Counted from the first letter of the stretch, positions 35,632-44,414 are shown. The stretch: DNA of 64,000 bases from Methylotenera mobilis 13 (GCF_000384255.1 NZ_KB913035.1:1401362-1465361), one strand, 5' to 3'. The notes: generated by a model from the letters alone, not told the origin. Made by a program: numbers and translations.

Positions 35632-37650
35632 CTATTGTTTATTGAGCATGGCTCTAATGTTTGCCATTTTAGATTTACCAAAATCTTTGCTTGCTTCAGG
35701 GTCTTTATTAAATGGGTTACCAAAGTGGCGTACATCATCTTTTGGAATTTCTGCAATAAAACGGCTAGGTTCGCACATTTCCATTTCACCCGCGCGTTTG
35801 CGTTTTTTACACCATGAAATATTCAGTGATTTTTGTGCACGGGTAATGCCAACATACATTAAGCGGCGTTCTTCTTCAATTTTGTCGTTATCAATGGACT
35901 CTCTGTGTGGAAGGATACCTTCTTCTACACCAATCAGAAATACGTGGCCAAATTCCAAGCCCTTAGAAGCGTGTAAGGTTGATAGCTTTACTGCGTCAGG
36001 CTCGCCATTTTCACGGCCTTCTAACATACTCATGAGTGATACCATTTGCGTGAGTTCTAGCAGGTTTTTGCCTTCTTTCTCATTGCCATACTCGGTGCTT
36101 GGCTCACCTTTTTTAGAAAGCCAGCCAGTGAAATCAAGTACGTTTGACCATTTAACTTCTGCGGCGCGGGGCTCTTCAGAGTCGTATAGAAATGCTTCGT
36201 ACTGTATGGTCGCCAATAGGTCATTCAGCACTTCATTGGCAGGATCGCGCACAGCACGGTCTTGCAGTTTGTTAATGTACTGGCAAAAGTTGAGTAAGTC
36301 TTCTAGTTGTTTATTACCAATCTCATTTTGGAAGCCGCCTTCAAAAGCGGCTGCAAATAGTGAGATTTTGTGTGCGCTGGCATATTCACCTAAGCGTTCA
36401 AGTGTCGTATTGCCAATCCCTTTTTTAGGGGTGGTCGCGGCACGGATAAATGCAGGGTCATCATCTTCATTGGCAATGAGTCTTAAATAGCTGATTAAGT
36501 CTTTAATTTCTGCTTTATCAAAGAAAGATTGACCGCCAGATACGGTGTAGGGGATTTTTTGGTTGCGTAAATGCTGCTCAAAGATACGCGCCTGATGGTT
36601 GCCACGGTAAAGAATGGCATAATCTTTAAAGTAAGTGCGGTTTTCAAACTTGTGTGCTTGTAGCTTCATGACCACGCTCTCGGCCTCATGCTCTTCGCTC
36701 ATGGCTGCCGTGACTTGAATGAGATCGCCAGTGCCAAGCTCGCTCCATAGTTTCTTTTCAAACAACTTAGGATTATTTGAAATCACTTGGTTAGCTGCAC
36801 GTAAAATACGTACGGTAGAGCGGTAATTTTGCTCAAGCTTAATCACCTTAAGCTTACTAAAGTCTGTGGTGAGTTGGCGTAGATTTTCAACATCAGCGCC
36901 GCGCCAGCCGTAAATCGCTTGGTCATCATCGCCCACAGCGGTAAATTGTCCACGTATACCTGTGAGCATTTTTACCAATTTGTACTGGCAAGCGTTGGTA
37001 TCTTGGTACTCATCAATCAATAGATATTGCAACTTACGTTGCCATTTATTCAGCGCTTCTTCATGCTGTTCAAATAACTCAACGGGTAGCTTGATTAAAT
37101 CATCAAAGTCTACGGCTTGATAAGCCTTTAAGGTTTGCTGGTAAATCTGGTACACCTTAGCAGCGGCATGGGTGAGCTCTTCATCTGCCTGTGCTTTCGC
37201 TTGGTCTGGATTAATAAAAGCATTTTTCCAGCCAGAAATCTGCCATTGCGTTTTACGTAATAGCTGTTTGTCTGTGGTGGCAAGTACGTCCGCTAAAATT
37301 TTAAAGCTATCTGATGAATCTAGAATTGAGAACTGTGGCTTATAGCCAAGTAATGCCGCCTCTGCGCGCAACATTTGCAACCCTAGTGAGTGAAATGTGG
37401 CAATGGTGAGGCCTTTGATATTAGTGCCTTGCATAAGCTTGCCAACACGCTCTTGCATTTCTAATGCGGCTTTGTTGGTAAACGTAATCGCCGCAATTTC
37501 TTTTGGCGCATAGCCCGCTTCATTAATCAGATAGCTGATCTTTTGGGTAATGACGCGGGTCTTTCCACTGCCAGCACCAGCTAACACCAGTAGCGGGCCG
37601 TCCAAATATTTTACCGCCTCACGCTGAGGCGCATTCATTGAATTTAACAT
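35632..37650 (-). CDS. rep: ATP-dependent DNA helicase Rep
   Basis: 672-residue superfamily 1A 3'-5' helicase. Walker A LVLAGAGSGKTRVITQKI, then TFTNKAALEMQERVG, LIDEYQDTN (motif II), VGDDDQAIYGWRGA (III), QNYRS (IV), LHASKGLEF (V) and YVGITRAQ (VI). The end, MANIRAMLNKQ, matches the Rep-type C-terminus (interaction with DnaB) better than UvrD. Role: clearing proteins ahead of replication forks and restart. The neighbouring GTPase gene ends 12 bases upstream, so the two probably share a transcript. Confidence 0.94.
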   Translation of the reverse strand: MLNSMNAPQREAVKYLDGPLLVLAGAGSGKTRVITQKISYLINEAGYAPKEIAAITFTNKAALEMQERVGKLMQGTNIKGLTIATFHSLGLQMLRAEAALLGYKPQFSILDSSDSFKILADVLATTDKQLLRKTQWQISGWKNAFINPDQAKAQADEELTHAAAKVYQIYQQTLKAYQAVDFDDLIKLPVELFEQHEEALNKWQRKLQYLLIDEYQDTNACQYKLVKMLTGIRGQFTAVGDDDQAIYGWRGADVENLRQLTTDFSKLKVIKLEQNYRSTVRILRAANQVISNNPKLFEKKLWSELGTGDLIQVTAAMSEEHEAESVVMKLQAHKFENRTYFKDYAILYRGNHQARIFEQHLRNQKIPYTVSGGQSFFDKAEIKDLISYLRLIANEDDDPAFIRAATTPKKGIGNTTLERLGEYASAHKISLFAAAFEGGFQNEIGNKQLEDLLNFCQYINKLQDRAVRDPANEVLNDLLATIQYEAFLYDSEEPRAAEVKWSNVLDFTGWLSKKGEPSTEYGNEKEGKNLLELTQMVSLMSMLEGRENGEPDAVKLSTLHASKGLEFGHVFLIGVEEGILPHRESIDNDKIEEERRLMYVGITRAQKSLNISWCKKRKRAGEMEMCEPSRFIAEIPKDDVRHFGNPFNKDPEASKDFGKSKMANIRAMLNKQ

Positions 37651-37662
37651 GACAAATTACTA

Positions 37663-38613
37663 TTAATTTGAGTCAGATGCTTCGTCTGTTTCCGAAGCTT
37701 GATCTGAGGCTTGTTCTGAGGTGTTAGTTGGGTTAGTTTGTGTACTTAACACCATTGCGGCTCTTGATGATGGCGTTTCTAAACTCACGCGACCAATTGC
37801 ACCACTGCGGTAATCCGTTAAAAAGGCAACTGCGGTTTTTTCCATATCCCACAGGCCATCATGGCGTTTGTAAGACCTGCGTTTTGCAATGGCCTCAAGT
37901 AAATCTACACCATCCATTTGCATCACATCTAGTTTCATTGCGTCTAGTTTATAACGCGCATTCACTAGGGCAGGGTAGCTTTTTAATAAGTTATTGGCTA
38001 AAAATGTAGCGACATCTTCATCAATAACCGCATTTCTACCAATCGCATGGCTAGCGGCCAGCATATAGCCATCAGACTCGTAAGCGATTCTAGGCCACAT
38101 CATGCCTGGGGTATCGGTAATGCTCATAGTGTCGTCTAAGTCAAAACGTTGTTGGCTTTTGGTCACGGCAGGTTCATCACCTACTTTTGCCACGCGGCGA
38201 TTAAGCAGGGCGTTCATTAGCGTAGATTTTCCCACGTTAGGAATACCCATAATCAACATACGCAATGGTTTTAAATGGGTGCCACGGTGAGGTGTGATTT
38301 TTCTGCAGATAGCAGGGATTTTTTTGGCATCGCCTGCTTTTTTACAAGAAAGTGCAACCGCTTTAGTATTGGGCTGCGCGTTAAAATAGTTTAACCAAGC
38401 TTGGGTAGCGGCAGGGTCTGCTAAATCTGCCTTGTTTAAAATCTTAAGTTGAGGGCGTTGGCGAAACAAACGCATTTCATCAATCATTGGGTTGTGGCTA
38501 GCTGCGGGTACCCTTGCATCTAATACCTCAATTACCATGTCGGTAAACTCCATGGTCTCTTCGGCTTTTTTACGCGCTTGGGTCATGTGACCCGGGTACC
38601 ATTGAATTGCCAT
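37663..38613 (-). CDS. Ribosome biogenesis GTPase RbgA/YlqF
   Basis: 316-residue circularly permuted GTPase: the motif order is G4 (NKADL), then G1 (GIPNVGKSTLMN), then G3 (DTPGMMWP). The start MAIQWYPGHMTQARKKAEE is typical. RbgA proteins drive a late step of 50S subunit maturation. The last 25 or so residues are low-complexity Ser/Glu/Asp/Gln (SEQASDQASETDEASDS), an unusual acidic tail that looks unstructured. It lies directly upstream of rep. Confidence 0.92.
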   Translation of the reverse strand: MAIQWYPGHMTQARKKAEETMEFTDMVIEVLDARVPAASHNPMIDEMRLFRQRPQLKILNKADLADPAATQAWLNYFNAQPNTKAVALSCKKAGDAKKIPAICRKITPHRGTHLKPLRMLIMGIPNVGKSTLMNALLNRRVAKVGDEPAVTKSQQRFDLDDTMSITDTPGMMWPRIAYESDGYMLAASHAIGRNAVIDEDVATFLANNLLKSYPALVNARYKLDAMKLDVMQMDGVDLLEAIAKRRSYKRHDGLWDMEKTAVAFLTDYRSGAIGRVSLETPSSRAAMVLSTQTNPTNTSEQASDQASETDEASDSN

Positions 38614-38880
38614 CTATTTCATTTCCTCAATAATTCTGATTTTGTTGCCATCGACTTTGCTAATATTAGCTAAGATAAAGTCTTGGTTTGCAAAAGTTTT
38701 GGCTTGCAGCAAAAGTTTTGGTTAGTACATAAAGTGCAGTGTGTTCAGCTTTTCTTTAAATCATCAACGATGATGGTGTAACAAAATTTGCTTTTAACTA
38801 ATTTCAGTATTTTAGCATTGACGGCTTCAATTCAAGTTTTTATCTGTGACTCTCCCTGGATTATTTATGCAAGCATGATG

Positions 38881-39360
38881 TTATTGAGCACGTTCCATTT
38901 TGCGTTCTTTAATTTTTTCACGTAACTCTTGGCGTTGTTCTGGGCTCATATTTCTGATTCGGCTTTTGAACTTTTCTTTTTGCTCTGGAGACATATTATT
39001 CCAGCGCTCACGTAACGCTTTACGTTTTTCGGCTGGCAATTGTCTGAACTTTTGCATATGTTCTTTCACTAAAGCTTTATCTTCAGGAGAAAGGTTTTTA
39101 AAGCGAGTGATGTTTTCTTTAGCACGCTCCCGTTGTTCAGGCGGCATGTTTGCCCATTTTTCAGCACCTTTGCTCAGCTTTTCTTGTCGATGAGGAGGCA
39201 ATTCATTCCAACGATCTTTAATGCCGCTTAGGGTTTGCTGTTGCTGTTCGTTTAAGTCATCCCATGCAATGCCTTCTGCCATGGCTTGTTTTGGAGATAA
39301 AGCGAAGCATAATAATACTAGCCTCATTACAAGATAGTGATGCTTGATAGATAGGTTCAT
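38881..39360 (-). CDS. DUF3106-type periplasmic helical protein
   Basis: 159 residues. Signal peptide (about 1-28), then a charged helical region with repeated MSPEQ/LSPEDK/MPPEQ turns at about 13-18-residue spacing, ending KIKERKMERAQ. These turns are the DUF3106 pattern and resemble the LTxxQ helices of periplasmic sensors such as CpxP, Spy or ZraP. Its start overlaps the stop of the preceding 84-residue gene (ATGA). Last gene of the sigma-factor unit; a role in envelope or metal stress sensing is inference. Confidence 0.8.
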   Translation of the reverse strand: MNLSIKHHYLVMRLVLLCFALSPKQAMAEGIAWDDLNEQQQQTLSGIKDRWNELPPHRQEKLSKGAEKWANMPPEQRERAKENITRFKNLSPEDKALVKEHMQKFRQLPAEKRKALRERWNNMSPEQKEKFKSRIRNMSPEQRQELREKIKERKMERAQ

Positions 39361-39611
39361 TTTTTGCTACCTCCTGCAGGTGCGGCCATGTCAGCGTGTT
39401 GTTTGTTACTTTGTTTTACGGTGTTAGTTTTTTGAGGGTTAGTCTGTTTTTGCGCTAGTTCTGCTAAGGCAGCTTCTAGCATGCCATCGTCATCCATCTC
39501 GCCAAGCATTTCGATAAAATCTAAAGGAGGGCTTGATTCCGCCAATGCAGGCGCGGTGTAAATTAGCGCAGTGATTAGCAGTAGGCTGTAGCCTGATAAT
39601 TTAAACGGCAT
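39357..39611 (-). CDS. Small secreted protein in the sigma-factor unit
   Basis: 84 residues: signal peptide (about 1-24, TAPALA cleavage) then an acidic segment (DFIEMLGEMDDDGMLEAALA) and a Lys/Gln-rich tail. No family recognised. It overlaps the DUF3619-type gene by 11 bases and the DUF3106-type gene by four, so the three are translated together. It may act with them as a small periplasmic partner. Confidence 0.7.
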   Translation of the reverse strand: MPFKLSGYSLLLITALIYTAPALAESSPPLDFIEMLGEMDDDGMLEAALAELAQKQTNPQKTNTVKQSNKQHADMAAPAGGSKK

Positions 39612-40029
39612 TATCTATATCCTCGGTTGCCAATATTTCGTCCATCCATACATAAAAGTCTGGGTCAGATGTAGTTTCTAAATCTTCTGGATGCGTGAGT
39701 AACTCTAACATTGCGATTTGTTCATATTGATCATGGTTACCGCTTTGTTGCGCCGCCATGCGCTGTGTTGAATCATCAATATTGTCAGGGCTGTAAACGA
39801 TCAAAACAGTCAGTAAAGCACATAATGCAAATGTGCCAACTGGAATCCAAGCATTAAAATTCCAGGCATTGAAATTCAATCGCGATTGTGGGCGTTGTTT
39901 TTCGAGTACCTTTTGACGAATAGACGTCAAGGCTAGTTGCGTTTCTTTATCTAACGTAATAACGCTTTCATCCAAGCTGGTTTTCACCTTGGTTTCAAAG
40001 GGTTCAAATTGTGATTGCTCGGTTGTCAT
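39601..40029 (-). CDS. DUF3619-type single-pass membrane protein, candidate anti-sigma factor
   Basis: 142 residues with start placed at MTTEQSQFEPF, where the ATG overlaps the sigma-factor stop as ATGA; the longer upstream reading frame is a shadow of the sigma gene. An N-terminal cytoplasmic part (FETKVKTSLDESVITLD, about 1-55), one membrane helix (about 63-83, PVGTFALCALLTVLIVY) and an acidic periplasmic part. Position, coupling and topology fit an anti-sigma factor for the upstream ECF sigma. The ZAS-type zinc motif is not seen. Confidence 0.75.
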   Translation of the reverse strand: MTTEQSQFEPFETKVKTSLDESVITLDKETQLALTSIRQKVLEKQRPQSRLNFNAWNFNAWIPVGTFALCALLTVLIVYSPDNIDDSTQRMAAQQSGNHDQYEQIAMLELLTHPEDLETTSDPDFYVWMDEILATEDIDNAV

Positions 40030-40589
40030 TGGTAATCCTCTAGCTTTCCACGTAGCTTTTCTAATGCTCTCGCATAATGTGTTTTTACACTGCTCGCAGA
40101 GCACTGCATGATGAGTGCAGTTTCGTTGATATCTAAACCTTCCCACACACGTAGTAAAAATACTTGTTGTTGTCGCAAGGGTAGAGCACTTAATGCCGTG
40201 TTTAGCCCTGTCATGAACTGCGAGTCTTGAAGCTTGATGTCAGGCTCATGGCTAGTGTCAGTAGGGTGTTGTGCTAGTGCGTCTTCAACTGTTTCATCTT
40301 CGTCATCACTCCAGTTTAGCCAGCTTCTAAAGCGGTTACGTACAGACTGCCTACGATGCCAATCCAGAATACGGCTATTCAGTATGCTGTAAAACAGTGC
40401 TTTCCATTCTGAAGTTTGATGATGACTGTATTTCTGCACTAACTTCATCATGGTGTCTTGTACTATTTCAAGTGCGTCATCACGATTACCCGTGGCTATT
40501 TGTGCCATGCGAAAAGCGCGACCTTCAATATCTGCTAGAAAATGATTCATACTGAGATACTGTTTATCGAAATCGCGCTCCATCGGCAT
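40026..40589 (-). CDS. ECF-type RNA polymerase sigma factor
   Basis: 187 residues. Region 2 (FLADIEGRAFRMAQIATGNR, DDALEIVQDTMMKLVQ, AWKALFY-like SEWKALFYSILNSRILDWHRR) and region 4 (LSALPLRQQQVFLLRVWEGL, CSASSVKTHYARALEKLR) flank an acidic insert (about 92-115). It belongs to the RpoE-like ECF group found with DUF3619 and DUF3106 genes in betaproteobacteria. It starts 16 bases after the repeat-protein gene and overlaps the candidate anti-sigma gene. Start may be one of two nearby ATGs. Confidence 0.9.
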   Translation of the reverse strand: MPMERDFDKQYLSMNHFLADIEGRAFRMAQIATGNRDDALEIVQDTMMKLVQKYSHHQTSEWKALFYSILNSRILDWHRRQSVRNRFRSWLNWSDDEDETVEDALAQHPTDTSHEPDIKLQDSQFMTGLNTALSALPLRQQQVFLLRVWEGLDINETALIMQCSASSVKTHYARALEKLRGKLEDYQ

Positions 40590-40605
40590 ATTATAGTCGT
40601 AGACG

Positions 40606-40980
40606 TTACTTGCGTTTAGCGCGATGGTCTAGGCGGTTGTTGATACGTTCACCTTTTCTATCATAATGGTTGTCGATACGGTCACCACGATTATCCAAAT
40701 GCTGATCGATACGGTCACCTTTACGCTCTAAATGGTTAGCGCGCTTTTCATGTCCATTATCGCGTGCTTTGTCGGCCTTAGCATCAAGATTGTGCTCAAT
40801 TCTGTCGCCGCGATTATCTAGGCGTTCTTCAATACGATCACCTTTGTTGTCTAGGCGATGCTCTATGCGGTCACCACGTTTATCTAAGTCTACTTTAGTG
40901 CTTGTGGTATCGTCAGCCATCACAGCGGCTGATGCAATTAAGCTGAACAAAGTAACAGTAATCGACAGTGCGTTTTTCAT
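40606..40980 (-). CDS. Secreted 11-residue-repeat protein (RGDRI repeats)
   Basis: 124 residues with start chosen at MKNALSITVTLF, which has AAGGA upstream and a signal peptide (about 1-22); the longer frame has neither. The mature protein is almost entirely an 11-residue repeat, (K/R)-G-D-R-I-x-x-x-L-D-x, at residues 34-44, 45-55, 56-66, 86-96, 97-107 and 108-118, broken by 67-85. An 11-residue period suits a long, highly charged helix. No cysteines. It lies immediately upstream of the ECF sigma gene, as its possible target or sensor. No function known to me. Confidence 0.75.
   Translation of the reverse strand: MKNALSITVTLFSLIASAAVMADDTTSTKVDLDKRGDRIEHRLDNKGDRIEERLDNRGDRIEHNLDAKADKARDNGHEKRANHLERKGDRIDQHLDNRGDRIDNHYDRKGERINNRLDHRAKRK
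40627..40881 (-). repeat. Tandem 33-base coding repeats
   Basis: Six diverged 33-base units in two groups of three, encoding the RGDRI repeat. The units differ at silent positions, so they are not very recent duplications. Confidence 0.8.
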
Positions 40981-41115
40981 GATTGTTTCCTTATCTTGTT
41001 TTGTTTGGATATTGATTGGGGAACACAAGTGAAGTGTTCTTAGTATACAAAACGCAGTCGTTATTTGTTTGACGACAAGCCAGATAAAAAATATTTTTTC
41101 AATTAAAATAGCAAT

Positions 41116-41940
41116 ATGCAAAATATTCCAGAAATAAAACCTAATCAATCTATTGAGCTACTTAAAGCGCTACATATCCTCACGCGTGACGGTAAGCTTA
41201 ATCAAGATAGTCGCCGTAAACTTAAGCAAGTTTATCACTTGGTAAATTTTATTGATCCTTTGTTCAACGATGTTTTAGGGCATAACCCAAATCCCGTTCT
41301 GGTGGATCATGGTGCGGGCAAATCTTACCTTGGTTTTATTCTGTATGACTTACTACTTAAGCAGTTAGAAGCTGGCGAAGTGATTGGTATTGAAACGCGT
41401 GCAGAATTAGTGGCTAAATCCAAAGACCTCGCGCAACAGCTTAACTTTGCGCGGATGCGTTTTGAGCATTTAACCGTGGAAGAATCCATCAGCTCAAATG
41501 TGATTCCTAACCAAGTTGATATCGTAACGGCTTTACATGCGTGCAACACTGCAACCGACGATGCGATTCAATTTGCACTAAAAAAACAGGCAAAATATAT
41601 GGTGTTAGTGCCATGCTGCCAGGCGGAAGTAGCAGAAGTCTTACGCCAACATAAAAATGAAAGTTTTGGCAAAACGGCGTTAAGTGAAATATGGCGCCAC
41701 CCGATTCATACGCGCGAGTTTGGTAGCCAAATCACCAATGTGTTACGTTGTTTGCAGTTAGAGGCCGCAGGTTACAGCGTCACAGTGACAGAGTTGGTAG
41801 GGTGGGAACACTCCATGAAAAATGAATTAATCATTGCAAAATACACTGGCCAGCCTCGTAAAAATGCAGCAGAACGCATTACGAATATATTGCAAGAGTT
41901 GAACTTAGAAACTATGCAATCCAGATTTCTAGCATTGTAA
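41116..41940 (+). CDS. SAM-dependent methyltransferase of unknown target
   Basis: 274 residues. The N-terminus is a short helical region; LVDHGAGKSYLGFILYDLL is motif I of a class I methyltransferase, GIETRAELV motif II, VDIVTALHACNTATDDAI motif IV-like, and YMVLVPCCQAEV a conserved Cys-Cys block. The pattern HACNTATDDAI with VPCCQ resembles the METTL25/RRNAD1-like methyltransferase group. The substrate cannot be told from the sequence. Divergent from the repeat-protein gene, with their starts about 135 bases apart. Confidence 0.75.
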   Translation: MQNIPEIKPNQSIELLKALHILTRDGKLNQDSRRKLKQVYHLVNFIDPLFNDVLGHNPNPVLVDHGAGKSYLGFILYDLLLKQLEAGEVIGIETRAELVAKSKDLAQQLNFARMRFEHLTVEESISSNVIPNQVDIVTALHACNTATDDAIQFALKKQAKYMVLVPCCQAEVAEVLRQHKNESFGKTALSEIWRHPIHTREFGSQITNVLRCLQLEAAGYSVTVTELVGWEHSMKNELIIAKYTGQPRKNAAERITNILQELNLETMQSRFLAL

Positions 41941-42022
41941 AGACTTAAGCACTGTAATACTTAGCAACATCATGATTAAGCTTGTCGGTTTAATTATATA
42001 TAATGAAACATAAGGTTTAAAT

Positions 42023-42439
42023 ATGAAGCTTTTTACCAGCATATTATTGTGTTTGATGAGCGTGAGTAGCCATGCCGAAACAACCAACACGCCAGACTTT
42101 AGTGGCGTGTACAACTGCGTAGGAGATGATGCGCATGAGGGGAAATATACAGGCACGGTGACGATGCAATTAAAGCCAGAACACAGCACAGCAAACTATG
42201 CCAGCTATGACTTTAAGCTTGAAGTACCAGAGTACGGCACTTACCTTGGCCATGCTGCGGCCAATGGCTACAATGTTGCTATGTACTTTGCGCTAGAAGA
42301 TCAAACTACTAAAGACTATGGCACGGGCATTGCCGAAATGAAGAAAAATGCAAAAGGGCAGTGGGGCTTTCATAAGTTTTATTTTGAGCCTGATTTCAAA
42401 GGTGGCAACACAGGGGTTGAAGACTGCGTTATCCAATAA
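42023..42439 (+). CDS. Secreted protein with conserved cysteine pair (paralogue of the protein at 26876)
   Basis: 138 residues, signal peptide (cleaved after SSHA), then FSGVYNCVGDDAHEGKYTG...NYASYDFKLEVPEYGTYLG...DYGTGIAEMKKNAKGQWGF...VEDCVIQ. The same blocks and both cysteines occur in the protein at 26876-27346. Probably a small beta-rich periplasmic protein with one disulphide. No known family recognised; likely lineage-specific. It stands alone between the methyltransferase and the iron-uptake genes. Confidence 0.7.
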   Translation: MKLFTSILLCLMSVSSHAETTNTPDFSGVYNCVGDDAHEGKYTGTVTMQLKPEHSTANYASYDFKLEVPEYGTYLGHAAANGYNVAMYFALEDQTTKDYGTGIAEMKKNAKGQWGFHKFYFEPDFKGGNTGVEDCVIQ

Positions 42440-42700
42440 ATCTGACATTCACTAGTTTACTTGCCTATTTAAGAGTGATGTTGTTTCACAGCCACACTTC
42501 ATTTTAATGCTTGTAGTTGTTGCTTATGTGGTTAGCTAATCGGTTGTTAAGCTCTCGTTGGCTATCTCCAACATAGAGAGTCGTTCCTTTTGTACCGCAC
42601 ATGCAACATGTATTATCAAGTGCGATTTTTCATCGCATACACATTTAATCCTACAAGTAGAGTATTAAAAATTCGTATTGTCAGTTGTGTTTATACGGAA
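42440..42700. other. Gap before the iron-uptake genes
   Basis: Apart from the Fur box at its right end (separate entry), I see no gene, RNA or clear terminator in this stretch between the secreted-protein gene and the sigma gene. Confidence 0.4.
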
Positions 42701-42719
42701 TATAATGAGAATCATTATC
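42701..42719. promoter_or_regulatory. Fur box upstream of fecI-like sigma gene
   Basis: TATAATGAGAATCATTATC matches the 19-base Fur consensus GATAATGATAATCATTATC at 17 positions. It lies 34 bases before the ECF sigma gene, so the sigma/anti-sigma/receptor genes are probably repressed when iron is plentiful. Confidence 0.85.
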
Positions 42720-42753
42720 ATTTGTAACCCGTCGGGTTTTATTAGGCCTATAC

Positions 42754-43263
42754 ATGTCAGCTGTGGATGTATCCCTTCTGCAAGAAGTTCATACACTATA
42801 TTGCTCACACCACGGCTGGTTGGTTAACTGGCTAAAGCGGCGTTTGGGTTGTATACACAATGCTAATGATTTAGCTCAGGATACGTTCCTGCGTGTCATT
42901 GACAAGTCTACAATGCTTACCCATGTGAATGAGCCTAGGGCATTTTTAAGCACCATTGCTCATGGATTAATGGTTGATCATATCCGCAGAAAAGAACTGG
43001 AGCAGGCTTATCTGCAAGCGATTGCGCACTTACCACAGAGGTTAATATCATCAGCTGAAGGACGCTTGGTTTTTATAGAAGCGTTAATGCATATAGACAG
43101 ATTATTTGTTGGATTGAAGCCCAATGTTCGTAGTGTTTTTTTACTGTCGAGATTAGAGGGGATGACCTATCCGGAAATTTCCATTAAGTTGGGAGTGTCG
43201 CTCAGAACGGTAGAAAGTCATATGGCAGAAGCGCTGCGTCATATACTTACAAAAAGTCGTTAA
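42754..43263 (+). CDS. FecI-type ECF sigma factor
   Basis: 169 residues. Region 2 (HHGWLVNWLKRRLGCIHNANDLAQDTFLRV, LSTIAHGLMVDHIRRKELE) and region 4 (LKPNVRSVFLLSRLEGMTYPEISIKLGVSLRTVESHMAEAL) are typical of FecI/FpvI/PvdS-like iron-starvation sigma factors. A Fur box precedes it; a FecR-like regulator and a TonB receptor with a signalling domain follow, so it should transcribe the receptor gene when the ferric siderophore binds. Confidence 0.93.
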   Translation: MSAVDVSLLQEVHTLYCSHHGWLVNWLKRRLGCIHNANDLAQDTFLRVIDKSTMLTHVNEPRAFLSTIAHGLMVDHIRRKELEQAYLQAIAHLPQRLISSAEGRLVFIEALMHIDRLFVGLKPNVRSVFLLSRLEGMTYPEISIKLGVSLRTVESHMAEALRHILTKSR

Positions 43264-43364
43264 CTTGCGACATACCGCTCAACCGATTAGACTCCATGTT
43301 TAAGTTGAGCACTTACAGCAATAAACTGTGAGTTTTTCATTCTCTTAATTAGACTGCTTTTGCA

Positions 43365-44414
43365 TTGAACTCTTCCAGCCCATTTCCCGATAATCACTCT
43401 ACAAGTTCTGACAGCGTAGATATTCCACCAGAGGTGTACGAGGCATTAATTAGTTGGTCAGTCAAACTTAACTCAGGAATAGCGAGCAATGATGTTATGC
43501 AGCAGTTGCTAAGTTGGCGGGCGCAAAACCCTTTGCATGAGGCTGCTTGGCAAAAGTTAAATAAAATAGAGCAGCACTTTGATCAATTCCCCATCACTTC
43601 TAAACCAATCGTCACAGAGACCTTTTCTATTGCAGATCAGCAAAAAAGTGCCCTTACTACACGACGTCGCCGTTTAAAGAGGCTTAGCTTAGCGGCTATG
43701 ATAATCACGGCTACTGCCTTACTTGCAAATCAATATACGCCATGGCATCAAGAGGCTCATTATGCAACAGGTATAGGTGAAAGAGAGACAGTCATACTTG
43801 CGGATGGAACCCAGGTCATGTTGAATACTAACTCTGAGATTGATGTGAATTTTTCATTATTTAAGCGTGAAATAATATTGCAGCGTGGTGAAATATATAT
43901 AGAAACCAGTAAAGATAAAGAGTCTTTAGTCGGGAGACGGTCGTTTTTGGTGAAATTCGAGCAGACAGCGTTAGAGGCAATTGGCACTAAGTTCTCGGTG
44001 AATAACCAAACGTCTAACACCAAATTGTATGTGACAGAGGGGATAGTTGAGATACAGCCTAACAACTATGCACCAGTGCGTGCTTATGCCTATGAGTCTT
44101 ATACGATGCTTGAGGGCACTTCTGCGCCTATAAAAATAAACACTACAGATCAAGTGATGAATATGGATCCGATGGCGTGGATAGGTGGAGTGCTGGTTGT
44201 TAAACAAATGCGTTTAGATGAATTTGTTACAGAGCTGTCGCGTTACCAGGATATAACAATAATCTGCGATGCAGATGTTGCTCATCTTAAGGTCTCTGGT
44301 GTGTTCCAGTTAAACCAAGAGGAGCCTGTGGGGCACGCGCTTAAAGCGATTAGCCGAACGTTACAGGTCAGCATAGATAAAAAAAATAGAGCAGTTATTA
44401 TTAGTAAGAAGTGA
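43365..44414 (+). CDS. FecR-like anti-sigma/sigma regulator
   Basis: 349 residues with a TTG start; no ATG lies in frame before the N-terminal domain. DUF4880-like cytoplasmic domain (about 18-75, EVYEALISWSVKLNSG...ASNDVMQQLLSWRAQNPLHEAAW), one membrane helix (about 103-120), then the periplasmic FecR domain (TGIGERETVILADGTQVMLNTNSEI and following) and a C-terminal STN-like domain. It relays the receptor signal across the inner membrane to the sigma factor. The TTG start may keep its level low relative to the sigma factor. Confidence 0.9.
   Translation: MNSSSPFPDNHSTSSDSVDIPPEVYEALISWSVKLNSGIASNDVMQQLLSWRAQNPLHEAAWQKLNKIEQHFDQFPITSKPIVTETFSIADQQKSALTTRRRRLKRLSLAAMIITATALLANQYTPWHQEAHYATGIGERETVILADGTQVMLNTNSEIDVNFSLFKREIILQRGEIYIETSKDKESLVGRRSFLVKFEQTALEAIGTKFSVNNQTSNTKLYVTEGIVEIQPNNYAPVRAYAYESYTMLEGTSAPIKINTTDQVMNMDPMAWIGGVLVVKQMRLDEFVTELSRYQDITIICDADVAHLKVSGVFQLNQEEPVGHALKAISRTLQVSIDKKNRAVIISKK

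Noticed and set aside
35642-36490. 282-residue plus-strand frame opposite rep
   Set aside because: Mirror frame of a strongly conserved helicase gene, no recognisable domain.
38689-38722. Two GCAAAAGTTTTGG copies before the DUF3106 region
   Set aside because: Only two copies 19 bases apart in a short gap; no evidence for a repeat family or site.
40030-40146. Longer N-terminus for the DUF3619-type protein
   Set aside because: It lies entirely inside the sigma-factor gene in another frame; the ATG at 40029 gives the usual ATGA overlap and family-like start.
40981-41148. Longer N-terminus for the RGDRI repeat protein
   Set aside because: No ribosome site, would bury the signal peptide and overlap the divergent methyltransferase start.
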